From NCBI GenBank assembly GCA_003279945.1, contig QCGK01000002.1, forward strand, positions 1 to 64,000: a DNA stretch of 64,000 bases. The letters run 5' to 3'. The notes beneath the pieces were generated by a model that had not been told where the DNA came from, did not search any database, and worked only from the letters and a program-made list of their open reading frames with translations. This document shows, in pieces, positions 1-9,512 of the stretch. The stretch is from Prochlorococcus sp. AG-388-A01 (GTDB lineage Bacteria; Cyanobacteriota; Cyanobacteriia; PCC-6307; Cyanobiaceae). Numbering within the stretch: position 1 is the stretch's first letter; each line of letters begins with the position of its first letter. The position numbers and the translations under genes were made by a program.

Positions 1-8
1 ATTTAAAT

Positions 9-521
9 TCAATAAAAAATATACGATTCTACAGGGAAATCTAATTCGAACCTTCCCTTTAACTCTATTAATTCAACTGCAGTTAGGAGTCCTGTTATTT
101 TTTTGTGATTTTTTTTAAGAATCTTGGAAACACAATTAACTGTTCCTCCCGTAGCCAATAGATCATCAACAATGGCAAAAGAGCTATATTTTTTAAGAGC
201 TTTTTTTTGAACTGAAAGCGAATTTTCACCATACTCGAGAATATAATCCTCTTTAAATAATTCTCCTGGAAGCTTCCCAGGCTTTCTTGCCACAATCATT
301 GGTTTTGATGCTTCCACTGATATTGCAGAACCAAAAATAAAACCTCTAGCATCTATAGCAATTATTGCCTCTGCATTTTTGATGATCTCACTAGAAGACA
401 TCTTAACTATAAGTTCCTTGAATAAATTTGGTTCTTGCATAATTCCAAGAACATCTTTAAAATCAATTCCTTTTTTTGGAAAATCTTTATATGTCTCAAT
501 TAAATCTGAAATTTTTTTCAT
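9..521 (-). CDS. apt: Adenine phosphoribosyltransferase
   Basis: Purine salvage enzyme that converts adenine and PRPP to AMP in the cytosol. The product is about 170 aa, the usual length for the family. The PRPP-binding loop is clear near residue 115-127 (FAIVDDLLATGGT), and the N-terminal IRDYKDFPKKGI-type region with DARGFIFG near residue 60 is typical of Apt. A TTG lies two codons upstream, but the ATG at 521 beginning MKKISDLIE is the better start. It lies outside the tRNA-anchored island, on its left border, and reads away from it. Confidence is high. Confidence 0.93.
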   Translation of the reverse strand: MKKISDLIETYKDFPKKGIDFKDVLGIMQEPNLFKELIVKMSSSEIIKNAEAIIAIDARGFIFGSAISVEASKPMIVARKPGKLPGELFKEDYILEYGENSLSVQKKALKKYSSFAIVDDLLATGGTVNCVSKILKKNHKKITGLLTAVELIELKGRFELDFPVESYIFY

Positions 522-853
522 TCTCAAATAACAATCGTTAAATTTAAGGTCTTCCTAATTGTTTATTCTAATACTAACTTGCATGAATTTTTTTTCTAAT
601 TTTTTCAAAATAGTAAATCCAACTAAGTTTTTATAATGACTCTAAAAATAAATGAACTTTTTAGAGCCCTTTTTGAATAAGGTTTATTATAAATTTCATA
701 ATTAAGCATACTTTTATAATTTAAAAAACTGAGTTTCATAGATAAACGTAACAATAGTTGTGAGAAATACTTTCTTGTTGAAAACCTCTTTATTTTGAAA
801 AATTTGCAATTTAGTCTTTTATTAATGGGAGTTATGAACTAATATCTTATGAG
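522..853. other. Gap between apt and tRNA-Pro
   Basis: About 330 AT-rich bases between apt (reading left) and the tRNA (reading right). It must hold both promoters, but I could not assign clear -35/-10 pairs. No convincing ORF or hairpin was seen. Confidence 0.4.
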
Positions 854-927
854 CGGGGCGTGGCGCAGCTTGGTAGCGCGGGTGCTTTGGGAGCACTAGG
901 TCGCAGGTTCGAATCCTGTCGCCCCGA
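854..927 (+). tRNA. tRNA-Pro (anticodon TGG), intact integration target
   Basis: A full cloverleaf can be folded by eye. Acceptor CGGGGCG (854-860) pairs with CGCCCCG (920-926), with discriminator A927. The D arm is GCGC..GCGC, and the anticodon stem GGTGC/GCACT encloses loop TTTGGGA with anticodon TGG (Pro, CCA codon). The T arm is CAGG-TTCGAAT-CCTG. No CCA is encoded. The 3' 45-47 nt of this gene recur throughout the next 45 kb, which marks it as the attachment gene of the island. Only this copy retains the 5' half. Confidence 0.97.
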
Positions 928-1070
928 TCAGTTATAGCAGTAAGTCTCAGCTAATAATAATTAGCCCTCAAAAATACCTTCCCTCAAAATTCCCTCAAAT
1001 GGGTAATTTTTTCAGGAATTAATTTTTAAATTTTAATAAATATAGTGAAATAGACTTCTTGTAATTACGA

Positions 1071-1361
1071 TTAATTTTGGAGAATACTTTTAAATTTGCA
1101 AATATCTACATTAAATAAATATTCTTTTTTAGACTTATCCATCATTTTTATAGAATATTCACAATCATTTTTTTCTTCAAAAATGTAGCCTAAATATAAG
1201 CCCCTATTTTCAATATCAATATTATTTTTTTCTAATATAAGTTCAGAGATAGTTGGTAATAAACTATCAAAAGATTCTTCATAATTACTTCTAATAGTAG
1301 GTGTAGCGTACAGCGGTAGGTTTGATATAGAAATAAAAAAAACAACAACAAATTTATGCAA
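1071..1361 (-). CDS. Hypothetical secreted protein, island cargo
   Basis: 96 aa from a TTG start (1361). The first ~19 residues are hydrophobic and end in LYATP, compatible with a signal peptide. The rest is charged, with two cysteines (NDCEYS and VDICKF). I do not recognise the family. It sits between the intact tRNA and the first tRNA-end repeat, divergent from the next gene, so it is cargo of the youngest insertion. The TTG start is uncertain. Confidence 0.5.
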   Translation of the reverse strand: MHKFVVVFFISISNLPLYATPTIRSNYEESFDSLLPTISELILEKNNIDIENRGLYLGYIFEEKNDCEYSIKMMDKSKKEYLFNVDICKFKSILQN

Positions 1362-1431
1362 GAAGATAATTAAATAACTATGTTTACACTATAGCTTTTA
1401 CAAAAATTGGTGATCATTCCACATTTTTTTA

Positions 1432-2112
1432 ATGGATAAAATTAAATCCTTCACTCTAATATTAATATGTTCAATTTCTGGTTTTTTGTTCTCCTTTTTC
1501 ATATTTAACTCGAACACAGTTTTGAGATTGATTGATGGTAGTTATTCGCAATTAAAATTAAAGTTTTTAAAATCAAATTCTCCTGCTCAGGAGAAAAAAA
1601 AATCCTCTGAGCTATTTAAGAAAAATTCATCGCTAAAAAAAGAATATCAAAATCAAAAAAATATTGAGCAAACTATAGATTATGAATGTAGATCAATGAT
1701 TCGAAAAGAAATAACATACTTAGATAATTTTCAAAGCGAAGGACTAAGTGTTAGAGAAAACAATTTTACGGTGTATAAATTAGCTTTTGATTATGAAAAT
1801 CAAAAGTTTCTATTTTGCAAGAAAGTAGGTACATTTGAATTTAATAAGGTTTATACAAAAGGTGAATGGCAATTCGAATTTGATAAACTTTTAAATCAGT
1901 GCGATACATATTTATATTGCAATCCAATAAAAATATTTGCTTACGCAAAAAATAATAAAAATTCTAATGTAAAAAAAATTTCGGTTTTCAATACTGTTGG
2001 AAAGGTAAACGGAAAAATCGGTGCCCTTGAATACTATGGGGAATATGATAAAGGGAATGATATTTTTGACTTAAATATTGATTACACATCTTTGATCAAA
2101 TATTATCTTTAA
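1432..2112 (+). CDS. Hypothetical membrane-anchored protein, island cargo
   Basis: 226 aa. One N-terminal hydrophobic segment (residues ~7-27, FTLILICSISGFLFSFFIF) is followed by a Lys/Gln-rich stretch and a folded-looking C-terminal domain of about 150 aa with paired cysteines (YECRSM, LFCKK, NQCDTYLYCNP). This suggests a periplasm-facing single-pass protein. No family is recognised. Together with the divergent 96-aa gene it fills the segment between the tRNA and its first repeat; no integrase is present there, so this segment cannot move itself. Confidence 0.6.
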   Translation: MDKIKSFTLILICSISGFLFSFFIFNSNTVLRLIDGSYSQLKLKFLKSNSPAQEKKKSSELFKKNSSLKKEYQNQKNIEQTIDYECRSMIRKEITYLDNFQSEGLSVRENNFTVYKLAFDYENQKFLFCKKVGTFEFNKVYTKGEWQFEFDKLLNQCDTYLYCNPIKIFAYAKNNKNSNVKKISVFNTVGKVNGKIGALEYYGEYDKGNDIFDLNIDYTSLIKYYL

Positions 2113-2155
2113 GTCTCAATAAAAGATTAAAAACCTTTATAAAAAAAGTTTGATC

Positions 2156-2202
2156 GGTGCTTTGGGAGCACTAGGTCGCAGGTTCGAATCCTGTCGCCCC
2201 GA
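2156..2202 (+). repeat. tRNA-Pro 3'-end repeat (att copy 1)
   Basis: 47 nt identical to tRNA positions 881-927 (from GGTGCTTTGGGAGC to the discriminator A). The 5' half of the tRNA is missing, as expected for the distal attachment site left by integration into the tRNA 3' end. The downstream flank (CTCTCAAAAACCAAGTCATA) is a different family from that of the intact tRNA and is shared with the flank at 30160. Confidence 0.93.
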
Positions 2203-2224
2203 CTCTCAAAAACCAAGTCATACT

Positions 2225-2250
2225 AGCGAGTCTCCCAGCTCGCTTTTTTA
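2225..2250 (+). terminator. Rho-independent terminator after att copy 1
   Basis: Stem AGCGAG (2225-2230) with CTCGCT (2239-2244) followed by a T run. The same position after the repeats at 30159 and, inverted, 38470 carries a related hairpin, so the tRNA end and a terminator travel together as one module. Confidence 0.7.
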
Positions 2251-2572
2251 TTGCTTACTATCTCATATTGCGTAAGGGTAGCTCTAGGGGTAGCTCATAC
2301 GAAGTACTTTGATCTACTTTGTGCCTATTTTTCTATATACAAGTAAAGAATTTAAATATCTATAAATCTAGTTGGATTAACCTCTTAGTGCTTCTATTGA
2401 TTTAAAAAAATTCTCTGATTTTAGATTTAGTCCTTTTCGCTTTTATTGGTTAAAGTTTTATTTTCTTCTTTTTTTAATTAAACATCCTTAAACTTAATTT
2501 TTTTAAAAAAAATTTTTCTTTAACTTTACTTAACCATAGGTGAATATTATTTATTAAATAGAAATTGCGGGG
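2251..2572. other. Non-coding stretch
   Basis: AT-rich, no ORF. It begins with a short tandem-like element, GGTAGCTCTAGGGGTAGCTC (2278-2297). Nothing else was identified. Confidence 0.35.
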
Positions 2573-2779
2573 ATGTTTAAATACAGGGAATTCATTGCTC
2601 AAATCAAATATAAAGAAGTAATGTCTTCACCTGTATATTTTATTCCTGTTTTGCTTTTATCCATAATGATTATTATTGAAGGTTTTCACATCTTTAATCA
2701 CAAACAAAATTGCAAAACTAAAGCTGAGTGGATGGAACAATCAGGAATGACTTATGACAGGGAATCAGAAGTTAATTAA
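2573..2779 (+). CDS. Small single-pass membrane protein
   Basis: 68 aa. One membrane segment at residues ~21-38 (YFIPVLLLSIMIIIEGF) is followed by a charged tail with a single Cys. A GGGG tract directly precedes the ATG and can serve as the ribosome site. Convergent with arsR. Function unknown. Confidence 0.55.
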   Translation: MFKYREFIAQIKYKEVMSSPVYFIPVLLLSIMIIIEGFHIFNHKQNCKTKAEWMEQSGMTYDRESEVN

Positions 2780-2797
2780 TAAAATCTAAAATATAAT

Positions 2798-3118
2798 TTA
2801 TTCGCAGCAACGTTTTTTATTTGAAGAATAATCTGTCAAAGAAGTCATCCATTCCTTGATCAAAAAGAGAGCTTCTTTATTTAGGCTGTAATACACCCAT
2901 CTACCCTCTTGTCTGTCTGAGATAAGACCAGCTTCCTTCAAAATTTTTATGTGATATGAAATTCTTGACTGAGATAAATTAGTTAATTTCATAATATCGC
3001 AAACACAAACTTCTCCATCCATCATTAGGTCAATTATTTCTAGCCTAAAAGGATCAGAAAATGAAACCATCAACTTAGATATATTTTCTTTTTTTACTTT
3101 GCTAATATCTTTTAACAA
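2798..3118 (-). CDS. arsR: ArsR-family metalloregulator
   Basis: 106-aa winged-helix repressor of the SmtB/ArsR family. The metal-sensing helix motif is EVCVCDIM (residues ~36-43), matching the ELCVCDL arsenite site. The recognition helix region is NLSQSRISYHIKILKEAGLI, followed by the beta-wing DRQEGRWVYYSL. The C-terminus ends in a CC pair. It is divergent from the GAPDH gene with a long palindrome between them, so it probably represses the gap-arsJ operon until arsenite or a related ligand binds. Confidence 0.85.
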   Translation of the reverse strand: MLKDISKVKKENISKLMVSFSDPFRLEIIDLMMDGEVCVCDIMKLTNLSQSRISYHIKILKEAGLISDRQEGRWVYYSLNKEALFLIKEWMTSLTDYSSNKKRCCE

Positions 3119-3186
3119 TTTTAAAGTAATTAAATTTTCCTAAATATAGCTTAAATAAAAAAGATTTCATTAATCAAAACATCTTG

Positions 3187-3210
3187 ATACATCAAAATAT
3201 TTTGATGTAT
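3187..3210. promoter_or_regulatory. ArsR operator palindrome
   Basis: A perfect 24-bp inverted repeat with half-site ATACATCAAAAT, centred in the arsR/gap divergent spacer 26 bp before the GAPDH start. A second partial half-site (ATCTTGATACATC) lies just left. Position and symmetry fit an ArsR dimer operator controlling both directions. Confidence 0.75.
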
Positions 3211-3235
3211 AATTTATATAGAAAATTTCAAAGTT

Positions 3236-4258
3236 ATGAAAATTGGAATTAATGGTTTTGGAAGAATTGGCAGATTAGTTTTCAGAGCATTATGGGATAG
3301 AGCTGATATAGAAATAACTCACATTAATGAGATAGCAGGAGATTCGAATGCCGCTGCGCATTTACTCGAATTCGATTCGGTTCATGGTAAATGGGGAAAA
3401 GATATAGAGGTCAAAGAAGAAGAAATAATAATTGAGGGAAAGAAATTAGCCTACACATCTTTTAAAAATTATCTTGATGTTCCTTGGGAAAAATCTTCTG
3501 TAGATATTATTTTGGAATGTACAGGAAAGAATAAAAAGCCAGACAAACTTAATCCATATTTTGATTCTCTTGGGATGAAAAGAGTAATAGTAGCTTGTCC
3601 AGTAAAGGGGATTGTAGCTGGAGAGGAATCACTTAATATTGTTTACGGTATAAATCAAAGTCTTTATGACCCTTCTAAACATAAATTAGTAACTGCAGCA
3701 TCTTGCACTACAAATTGTTTAGCTCCGATAGTAAAGGTAATCAATGAAAATTTTTCAATTAAGCACGGCGCTATTACAACTATTCACGATGTTACCAACA
3801 CTCAAGTTCCTGTAGATTTTTATAAAAGTGATTTGAGGAGAGCAAGAGGATGTATGCAAAGTTTAATACCTACTACTACTGGATCTGCTAAAGCTATAGC
3901 TGAGATCTTCCCAGAATTAAAAGGAAAATTAAATGGGCATGCAGTAAGAGTTCCTCTACTTAATGGTTCTTTAACTGATGCAGTTTTTGAATTAAATAAA
4001 GAAGTGTCAACTGAACAAGTAAATTTGGCACTTAAGTTAGCTTCAGAAACTTATTTAAAAGGAATTCTTGGCTACGAAGAAAGACCTTTAGTTTCAGCAG
4101 ATTATGTAAATGACTCTAGAAGTTCAATAGTTGATAGTTTATCAACTATGGTTGTTAATTCAAATTTATTAAAGATATACGCTTGGTATGACAACGAGTG
4201 GGGTTACAGCTGCAGACTTGCAGATCTTACTGAATATGTAATCAAAAAAGAGATTTAA
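3236..4258 (+). CDS. gap: Glyceraldehyde-3-phosphate dehydrogenase of the arsenate operon
   Basis: 340 aa. NAD(P)-binding N-terminus is [18 protein letters not shown]; the catalytic cysteine is in [11 protein letters not shown] (residue ~153); the C-terminal signature is [11 protein letters not shown]. Next to arsR and an ArsJ-type exporter, the established role is not housekeeping glycolysis: GAPDH can use arsenate to form 1-arseno-3-phosphoglycerate, which the exporter removes. A second, housekeeping GAPDH is expected elsewhere in the genome. It starts 26 bp after the ArsR palindrome and is 11 bp before the exporter, clearly one operon. Confidence 0.88.
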   Translation: MKIGINGFGRIGRLVFRALWDRADIEITHINEIAGDSNAAAHLLEFDSVHGKWGKDIEVKEEEIIIEGKKLAYTSFKNYLDVPWEKSSVDIILECTGKNKKPDKLNPYFDSLGMKRVIVACPVKGIVAGEESLNIVYGINQSLYDPSKHKLVTAASCTTNCLAPIVKVINENFSIKHGAITTIHDVTNTQVPVDFYKSDLRRARGCMQSLIPTTTGSAKAIAEIFPELKGKLNGHAVRVPLLNGSLTDAVFELNKEVSTEQVNLALKLASETYLKGILGYEERPLVSADYVNDSRSSIVDSLSTMVVNSNLLKIYAWYDNEWGYSCRLADLTEYVIKKEI

Positions 4259-4269
4259 TTTATGTCTTT

Positions 4270-5529
4270 ATGAAGTTATCTAATATTCAACAATATAGTG
4301 TTGTAACAGCAAACTATTGGGCATTCACGCTTACTGACGGCGCATTAAGATTATTAGTTGTTGGTCACTTTCATGAGCTAGGTTACACAACTCTACAAAT
4401 TGCTTTACTTTTCCTTTTTTATGAGTTTTTTGGAATAATTACTAATTTATATGGTGGTTGGATAGGAGCAAGATATGGTTTAAGGCTTACTTTATGGATT
4501 GGGACTATCCTTCAAATCATTGCTCTTTTCATGCTTATTCCAGTTAAGGAGGATTGGCCAGTAATATTTAGTGTCGTATACGTTATGGTTGCTCAAGCAG
4601 TCAGTGGGATAGCAAAAGATTTAAACAAAATGAGTGCTAAAAGTGCTGTTAAGACAGTTGTTCCAGAGACAAATAATGGCAATGATACTGGCCAAAAACA
4701 ACTTTTTAAATGGGTTGCTATTTTAACTGGATCTAAAAATGCTCTTAAGGGAGTTGGGTTCTTCTTGGGTGGACTTTTATATAAGTTATTTGGATTCAAT
4801 AATGCTGTAGGAATTATGGGTTTTGGACTCTGTTTAGCCTTTTTATTGACATTAATTTTACCTGGAGAAATTGGCAAGATGAAAACCAAACCAGCTTTTA
4901 ATGATCTTTTTTCAAAATCAAATGCAATAAATATTCTTTCTGCAGCAAGATTCTTTCTTTTTGGAGCAAGAGATGTTTGGTTTGTTGTAGCTCTTCCAGT
5001 ATTCCTAGATATGGCATTTGGTTGGGACTACATGGAAATAGGCTTATTTCTTGGGGCCTGGGTAATAGGTTATGGGATTGTTCAGGCTTCTGCTCCAGCA
5101 ATTAGAAAGATATGGGGCCAGAAAGAAAGTCCAGATCGTAAAGCTATCCAATTTTGGAGTGCCGTATTAATGGTCATACCATCTTTGATAGGAGTCGCAT
5201 TATGGAGAGAAAGTTCCCCATCAATAGCAATAATTTTAGGCCTTACTATTTTTGGATTTGTTTTTGCAATGAATTCCTCTACACATTCTTATATGATTTT
5301 GGCCTACTCTGATAATGAAAAAGTCAGTTTAAATGTTGGCTTCTATTACATGGCAAATGCTGCTGGAAGACTAGTTGGAACATTACTATCTGGCTTACTA
5401 TTTATGATTGGGAGAAATCCGAGTATTGGTCTTCAATATTGTCTTTATTTTTCATCACTTCTAATATTCTTATCTTGGATTTCGAGTCTTAAATTACCAA
5501 CAATCAAACAAAGCTTATCAGCTCCATAA
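4270..5529 (+). CDS. arsJ: ArsJ-type MFS exporter of 1-arseno-3-phosphoglycerate
   Basis: 419-aa, 12-segment major facilitator protein. The N-terminus (QQYSVVTANYWAFTLTDGA), the loop RYGLRL and the charged central loop fit the ArsJ organoarsenical efflux family. Genomic pairing with GAPDH and ArsR is the classic arsJ arrangement. It sits in the inner membrane and removes the unstable arseno-ester, which breaks down to arsenate outside. The ATG at 4270 follows a short ATG at 4262 that runs into a stop at once, so 4270 is the start. Confidence 0.82.
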   Translation: MKLSNIQQYSVVTANYWAFTLTDGALRLLVVGHFHELGYTTLQIALLFLFYEFFGIITNLYGGWIGARYGLRLTLWIGTILQIIALFMLIPVKEDWPVIFSVVYVMVAQAVSGIAKDLNKMSAKSAVKTVVPETNNGNDTGQKQLFKWVAILTGSKNALKGVGFFLGGLLYKLFGFNNAVGIMGFGLCLAFLLTLILPGEIGKMKTKPAFNDLFSKSNAINILSAARFFLFGARDVWFVVALPVFLDMAFGWDYMEIGLFLGAWVIGYGIVQASAPAIRKIWGQKESPDRKAIQFWSAVLMVIPSLIGVALWRESSPSIAIILGLTIFGFVFAMNSSTHSYMILAYSDNEKVSLNVGFYYMANAAGRLVGTLLSGLLFMIGRNPSIGLQYCLYFSSLLIFLSWISSLKLPTIKQSLSAP

Positions 5530-5559
5530 AGAGTAATTTTTAGGAATTAGAATATTTTA

Positions 5560-6786
5560 ATGGCAAAAATATCCTTAATTGAACTTGCAAAAACTTTCCT
5601 AAAAATTGGTATTTTAAGTTTTGGAGGACCCTATGCTCATGTTTCCTTATTCGAAGATGAACTTATAAATAATAAAAAATTGATATCAACTCAATCTTTT
5701 GAAAAAGGTATTGGATTATGCCAAATACTTCCGGGACCAATATCTACTCAATTGGCAATATATATAGGTCTTAAAATAAATGGTTATCTTGGTGGATTGA
5801 TATCAGGTATAAGTTTCATTATCCCAGGATTCATTTCGGTATTAGCTCTTAGTTTTTTTTGGCAAATTGGTTCTGGATCAAAATTCTTAACAGATTTAAT
5901 TTATTTTAATCCGCCTATTATTGCAGGAATAATTTTTTCATTCTCATTAGTTCTACTAAAAAAAAGATTAAAGTTTGATCGAATATTATTCTCCAGCTCA
6001 ATATTATTTCTACTTATATTTGCTAAATATAATAGTATTCAATTTCCACTCATAACAATTCTTAGTATTGCAGGATTGATAAATATATTTTTAAAGAAAT
6101 TCAAAAATATTTTTTATAGCTTGGTCCCTTTATCTATATTTTCAACAACCTCATTTTTGATTAGCTCGGTCTTTTTAGATGTATCAAAGTTTTATAATTT
6201 TTTAAGAGAGTCTATAAACTCAAAGTTTTTAGTAGATTACCTTAATCTGTTTTTTTTCTTCTTTAAATCGGGACTTTTTATTTTTGGAGGTGGATTAGTA
6301 ATCATTCCTCTTATGAGTGATTATGTTGTCTCGCAAGGATGGTTAACAAATAATGAATTTATAGATGGAATAATGATTGGCCAGATAACACCTGGGCCTG
6401 TCTTATTAACTACAAGTTTTATTGGATATAAAGCAGGTTTTTCAATTGGAGGTATTAATGAGGCTTTAAAATATTCATTTATATCAACTTTTGCAATTTT
6501 TTTACCAAGTTTTATATTGATTTTTGTTTTTGGAAAAGGCTTTATAAAAAACAGAATTAAATCAATTAATTACTTTATCGAAGGAGTAATCAATACAATT
6601 CCTGGAGCAGTTATTTTTTCTGGCTTTAATTTAATTGAAAATAGTTTTTCATCAAAATACTATTTAATCACCTCTATTTCTATAGTTTTAATCTCCACAC
6701 TATTATCTTTTTTAAAAGTAGTTCCAACATACATACTTATTCTTTTTTCTTTAATATTGGGTTTATCAAAATATTTGTTTGCATAA
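5560..6786 (+). CDS. chrA: Chromate/anion transporter, two CHR domains
   Basis: 408 aa with two homologous halves. Each half begins with the FLKIGxxSFGGP / [12 protein letters not shown] element (residues ~12-22 and ~235-246) and has GxxQxxPGP (GLCQILPGP and GQITPGPV), the hallmark CHR repeats. It is an inner-membrane oxyanion transporter, classically chromate efflux. Its place between arsenate and phosphate genes suggests discrimination or export of a phosphate/sulfate analogue, which is inference. It follows arsJ by 30 bp, possibly in the same transcript, and is convergent with pstS. Confidence 0.85.
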   Translation: MAKISLIELAKTFLKIGILSFGGPYAHVSLFEDELINNKKLISTQSFEKGIGLCQILPGPISTQLAIYIGLKINGYLGGLISGISFIIPGFISVLALSFFWQIGSGSKFLTDLIYFNPPIIAGIIFSFSLVLLKKRLKFDRILFSSSILFLLIFAKYNSIQFPLITILSIAGLINIFLKKFKNIFYSLVPLSIFSTTSFLISSVFLDVSKFYNFLRESINSKFLVDYLNLFFFFFKSGLFIFGGGLVIIPLMSDYVVSQGWLTNNEFIDGIMIGQITPGPVLLTTSFIGYKAGFSIGGINEALKYSFISTFAIFLPSFILIFVFGKGFIKNRIKSINYFIEGVINTIPGAVIFSGFNLIENSFSSKYYLITSISIVLISTLLSFLKVVPTYILILFSLILGLSKYLFA

Positions 6787-6832
6787 AAAAAGGAGGAAAT
6801 AAATTCCCCCATTTAAATGTTTGTCTTACGAT

Positions 6833-7828
6833 TTATTTGCCGATTCTTTTTACAGCAGCTCTTGATTTCTCAAGAATATCGCCTTTCAAAGGAACAAATC
6901 CAAGTGATGGAGCTTTATCTTGATACTCATCACTTAACAATGTATTAAAGGCTTTTTTGATAGCTTTAGTGTTTCTACCATTACCTTCCTCATAGGCAAG
7001 TATCCATGTCAATGAAGCTATAGGATATGCTCCTTTTGCTGTTGGATTAGGATTTTTACCAGCAAGATTTTCATCTAAAGTAATTCCATTAAGAGCTTTT
7101 GCTCCTGCCTCAACTGTAGGCTTTACATATTCTCCAGAAAGATTCTGAAGTGCAGCAGCCTTAACATTACCTTTAATATAGGACTGGTTAACATAACCAA
7201 TTGCGCCTGGAGTGTTTTGAATAACACCTGCAACACCAGAATTACCTTTTGCTCCAACCCCTGCTGGCCACTTAACTGACTTACCAGTTCCTAAAGTCCA
7301 TGTTGGTGAAAATGCTTCCATAGAGTTTGTAAAAGCTTTAGTTGTACCTGATCCATCAGAACGATGTGCCCAAGTTAACTTACCTGATTTACAGCCTAAT
7401 TCTTTCCAATTTTTAACCATACCCATAGCAACCCTTACTGCTTGCTCTTGAGTAAGTTTCAAATCGCAATCATAGTTGTAACCGAAAGCAATAGTTCCAC
7501 CAACCATTGGGATTTGAACTAAACCTCTTGTAACCTTTGCTATATCTTTATCTTTCATAGGATCATCTGATGCACCGAAGTTAACAGTTTGATCAATAAA
7601 TGCTTTCCTTCCAGAGCCAGAGCCGACAGCTTGATAATTTACTCTTGGCCCTCCTGAAGTGGCTAAATCTTTGAACCAACGAGTGTAAATTTTGGCAGGA
7701 AATGATGCTCCAGCACCACTTAATCTTGTTTTAGCAGAAACACTTGTGCCAGGAACACTTGTACCAGCAGCAATGGCTACTGCAGAAGTGAAAACCAAAG
7801 CTTTCTTAGCTATGTTCATGGATGTCAT
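6833..7828 (-). CDS. pstS: Phosphate ABC transporter substrate-binding protein
   Basis: 331 aa. Signal peptide at residues 1-32 (ALVFTSAVAIAAGTSVPG, cleavage after VSA). The mature start LSGAGASFPAKIYTRWF and the loop HRSDGSGTTKAF are the phosphate-binding motifs of PstS. It is the periplasmic phosphate receptor; pstCAB are not in this window. Pho-box-like repeats lie about 87-103 bp upstream, fitting PhoB control under phosphate starvation. Confidence 0.95.
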   Translation of the reverse strand: MTSMNIAKKALVFTSAVAIAAGTSVPGTSVSAKTRLSGAGASFPAKIYTRWFKDLATSGGPRVNYQAVGSGSGRKAFIDQTVNFGASDDPMKDKDIAKVTRGLVQIPMVGGTIAFGYNYDCDLKLTQEQAVRVAMGMVKNWKELGCKSGKLTWAHRSDGSGTTKAFTNSMEAFSPTWTLGTGKSVKWPAGVGAKGNSGVAGVIQNTPGAIGYVNQSYIKGNVKAAALQNLSGEYVKPTVEAGAKALNGITLDENLAGKNPNPTAKGAYPIASLTWILAYEEGNGRNTKAIKKAFNTLLSDEYQDKAPSLGFVPLKGDILEKSRAAVKRIGK

Positions 7829-7914
7829 GATTAAATTAAAGACTACATATATATAGCACCGAATTTATACACAAAAACTCATTAATTAAAATTTTATCCT
7901 GTGGTTAATTAGTT

Positions 7915-7931
7915 CTTAACTTCTTCTTAAA
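7915..7931 (-). promoter_or_regulatory. Pho box upstream of pstS
   Basis: CTTAAC (7915-7920) and CTTAAA (7926-7931) are direct repeats exactly 11 bp apart, the helical spacing of PhoB half-sites. They lie in the divergent spacer between pstS and the porin, nearer pstS. Confidence 0.6.
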
Positions 7932-8097
7932 CTAAATATCAAATTGAGCTTTTTCGTTTGGATTTAAAAATATTTAAAAATAAACATCGTATAGTATTTA
8001 ACTTTTTTTTTAAAAAATCTCGAAATTAATGGACATTTTTTTATTTAATTTAAGGGAAGTTTAATTTCTCTTTAAATTTTCCTTTTTGACTTTATTT

Positions 8098-8114
8098 CTT
8101 ACCCGTTTCTTAAC
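8098..8114 (+). promoter_or_regulatory. Pho box upstream of the porin
   Basis: CTTACC (8098-8103) and CTTAAC (8109-8114), 11 bp apart, 55 bp before the porin ATG. Same repeat and spacing as the site before pstS. Confidence 0.6.
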
Positions 8115-8168
8115 TTTTATTCGTTCTTATAGATTTGGATATTTATCCATCTTTACGTGTTGAGGTTC

Positions 8169-9479
8169 ATGAAACTTTTTCAAAAATTAATTGCTGCTCC
8201 TGCCATCATTTCTTTGGCATCAGGTTTCGCAGTAAATGCAGCTGAGATCAATTCAACAGATCTTAGTGATTATGCAAATTCTAACAATTTAGTATCTTTA
8301 GGTGATTTCAAATCAGATACTTTATTCCCAGGAGATTGGGCTTACGATTCATTAAAGAATCTTACAAATAGCCCAAAATTCAATGGAAATTCAGTCTCTC
8401 GTTTAGAAGCTGCTGCTGAATTAAACAATCTAATTGCAGGCGGTGAAGGCTTAATGAATGGAGCTGCAATAGACAGACTAAGTGATGAGCTTGGTTCTGA
8501 GTTGGCAATTATGAAAGGAAGAGTTGATGGTCTTGAAGCTCGTGTAAATACAATAGAAGCTGGTAGTTTTTCTGAAACCACTACTATGAGTGGTGCAGCT
8601 GAATTTTTGATCGGTGCTAAGAGTAATGGTGATTCTGACGCTGAAGAAGCTGTCATGACTGCCTTTCATTATACATTTGACTTAAATACAAGTTTTACGG
8701 GTGAAGACAAATTAAACGTTGAGATATCAGCTGGTGACCAAACAGGTACTAAAACACTTGGTGCAGATCTTGATTTCGGAGAGCCTTCAGGTGGTGATCT
8801 AAGAATTGAAGATCTTAACTACACATTCCCTGTAGGAGAATGGAAACTATCCTTTGGTGAATCAATGGATGCTTCCAAAAACTGGCCAAATGCCTGTGCT
8901 GTAAATAACATTTATGATGCATTAGGTGATTGTGGGGCGGCAAACTCAGTTGATCTATCTGGAGATATTTCATTTAGTGCTGGCAGAAGCTTCGGCGATG
9001 GATGGGATGTTGGTGTAGGTGTTTCAGCAAATGATGGTGAGACCACAAGTGGTATATTCACTAAAGAAGGTGCTGATTACTATGGAGCTGCTATAGGATA
9101 CTCAGCAGATAATTACGCTGTAACTCTTGCTTACTCTGATAAAGACACTACTTCATACTGGGGTGCTACAGCTTCTTATAGTACTGATGGTGGCGCAACT
9201 ATCAGTGGCGGTATTGAATTTGGAAACCCAGAATCATCTTCAGCAGATACTACTCAGTACGTTGTAGGAGTTTCTACCGACGTTGGTGAGGGTACTCTCT
9301 CAGCAGCACTAGGAACAAAAGCTGCTTATACTGATAATCAGACAGAGCATTATGCTTACGACTTCAATTATTCTTACCCAATAAATGATTCAATGACTAT
9401 CACACCATTTTTCTACATAGTTGAGAATGCTGGTGAAGATGATAATGGATTTGGAGCAATCACAACATTCAAATTCTAA
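8169..9479 (+). CDS. phoE: Outer-membrane porin of the phosphate cluster (PhoE/Som type)
   Basis: About 436 aa. Signal peptide ends near AVNA. An SLH-like segment follows (residues ~45-90, WAYDSLKNL..NGNSVSRLEAAAEL), then a short coiled coil (LGSELAIMKGRVDGLEARV), then a C-terminal beta-barrel domain rich in alternating aromatics, ending in F (TTFKF), as outer-membrane barrels do. This is the standard cyanobacterial porin plan. Its place between pstS and a phosphatase, with a Pho box, suggests uptake of phosphate or phosphate esters. I chose ATG 8169; a GTG at 8157 would add four residues but has no ribosome site. Confidence 0.85.
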   Translation: MKLFQKLIAAPAIISLASGFAVNAAEINSTDLSDYANSNNLVSLGDFKSDTLFPGDWAYDSLKNLTNSPKFNGNSVSRLEAAAELNNLIAGGEGLMNGAAIDRLSDELGSELAIMKGRVDGLEARVNTIEAGSFSETTTMSGAAEFLIGAKSNGDSDAEEAVMTAFHYTFDLNTSFTGEDKLNVEISAGDQTGTKTLGADLDFGEPSGGDLRIEDLNYTFPVGEWKLSFGESMDASKNWPNACAVNNIYDALGDCGAANSVDLSGDISFSAGRSFGDGWDVGVGVSANDGETTSGIFTKEGADYYGAAIGYSADNYAVTLAYSDKDTTSYWGATASYSTDGGATISGGIEFGNPESSSADTTQYVVGVSTDVGEGTLSAALGTKAAYTDNQTEHYAYDFNYSYPINDSMTITPFFYIVENAGEDDNGFGAITTFKF

Positions 9480-9512
9480 ATTGAGATTTAATTTAAGAAT
9501 CTTACACACCTT

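Noticed and set aside
6787..6832. Hairpin-like GGAGGAA..TTCCCCC between chrA and pstS
   Set aside because: Pairing has internal mismatches and no T run on either side; too weak to call a terminator.
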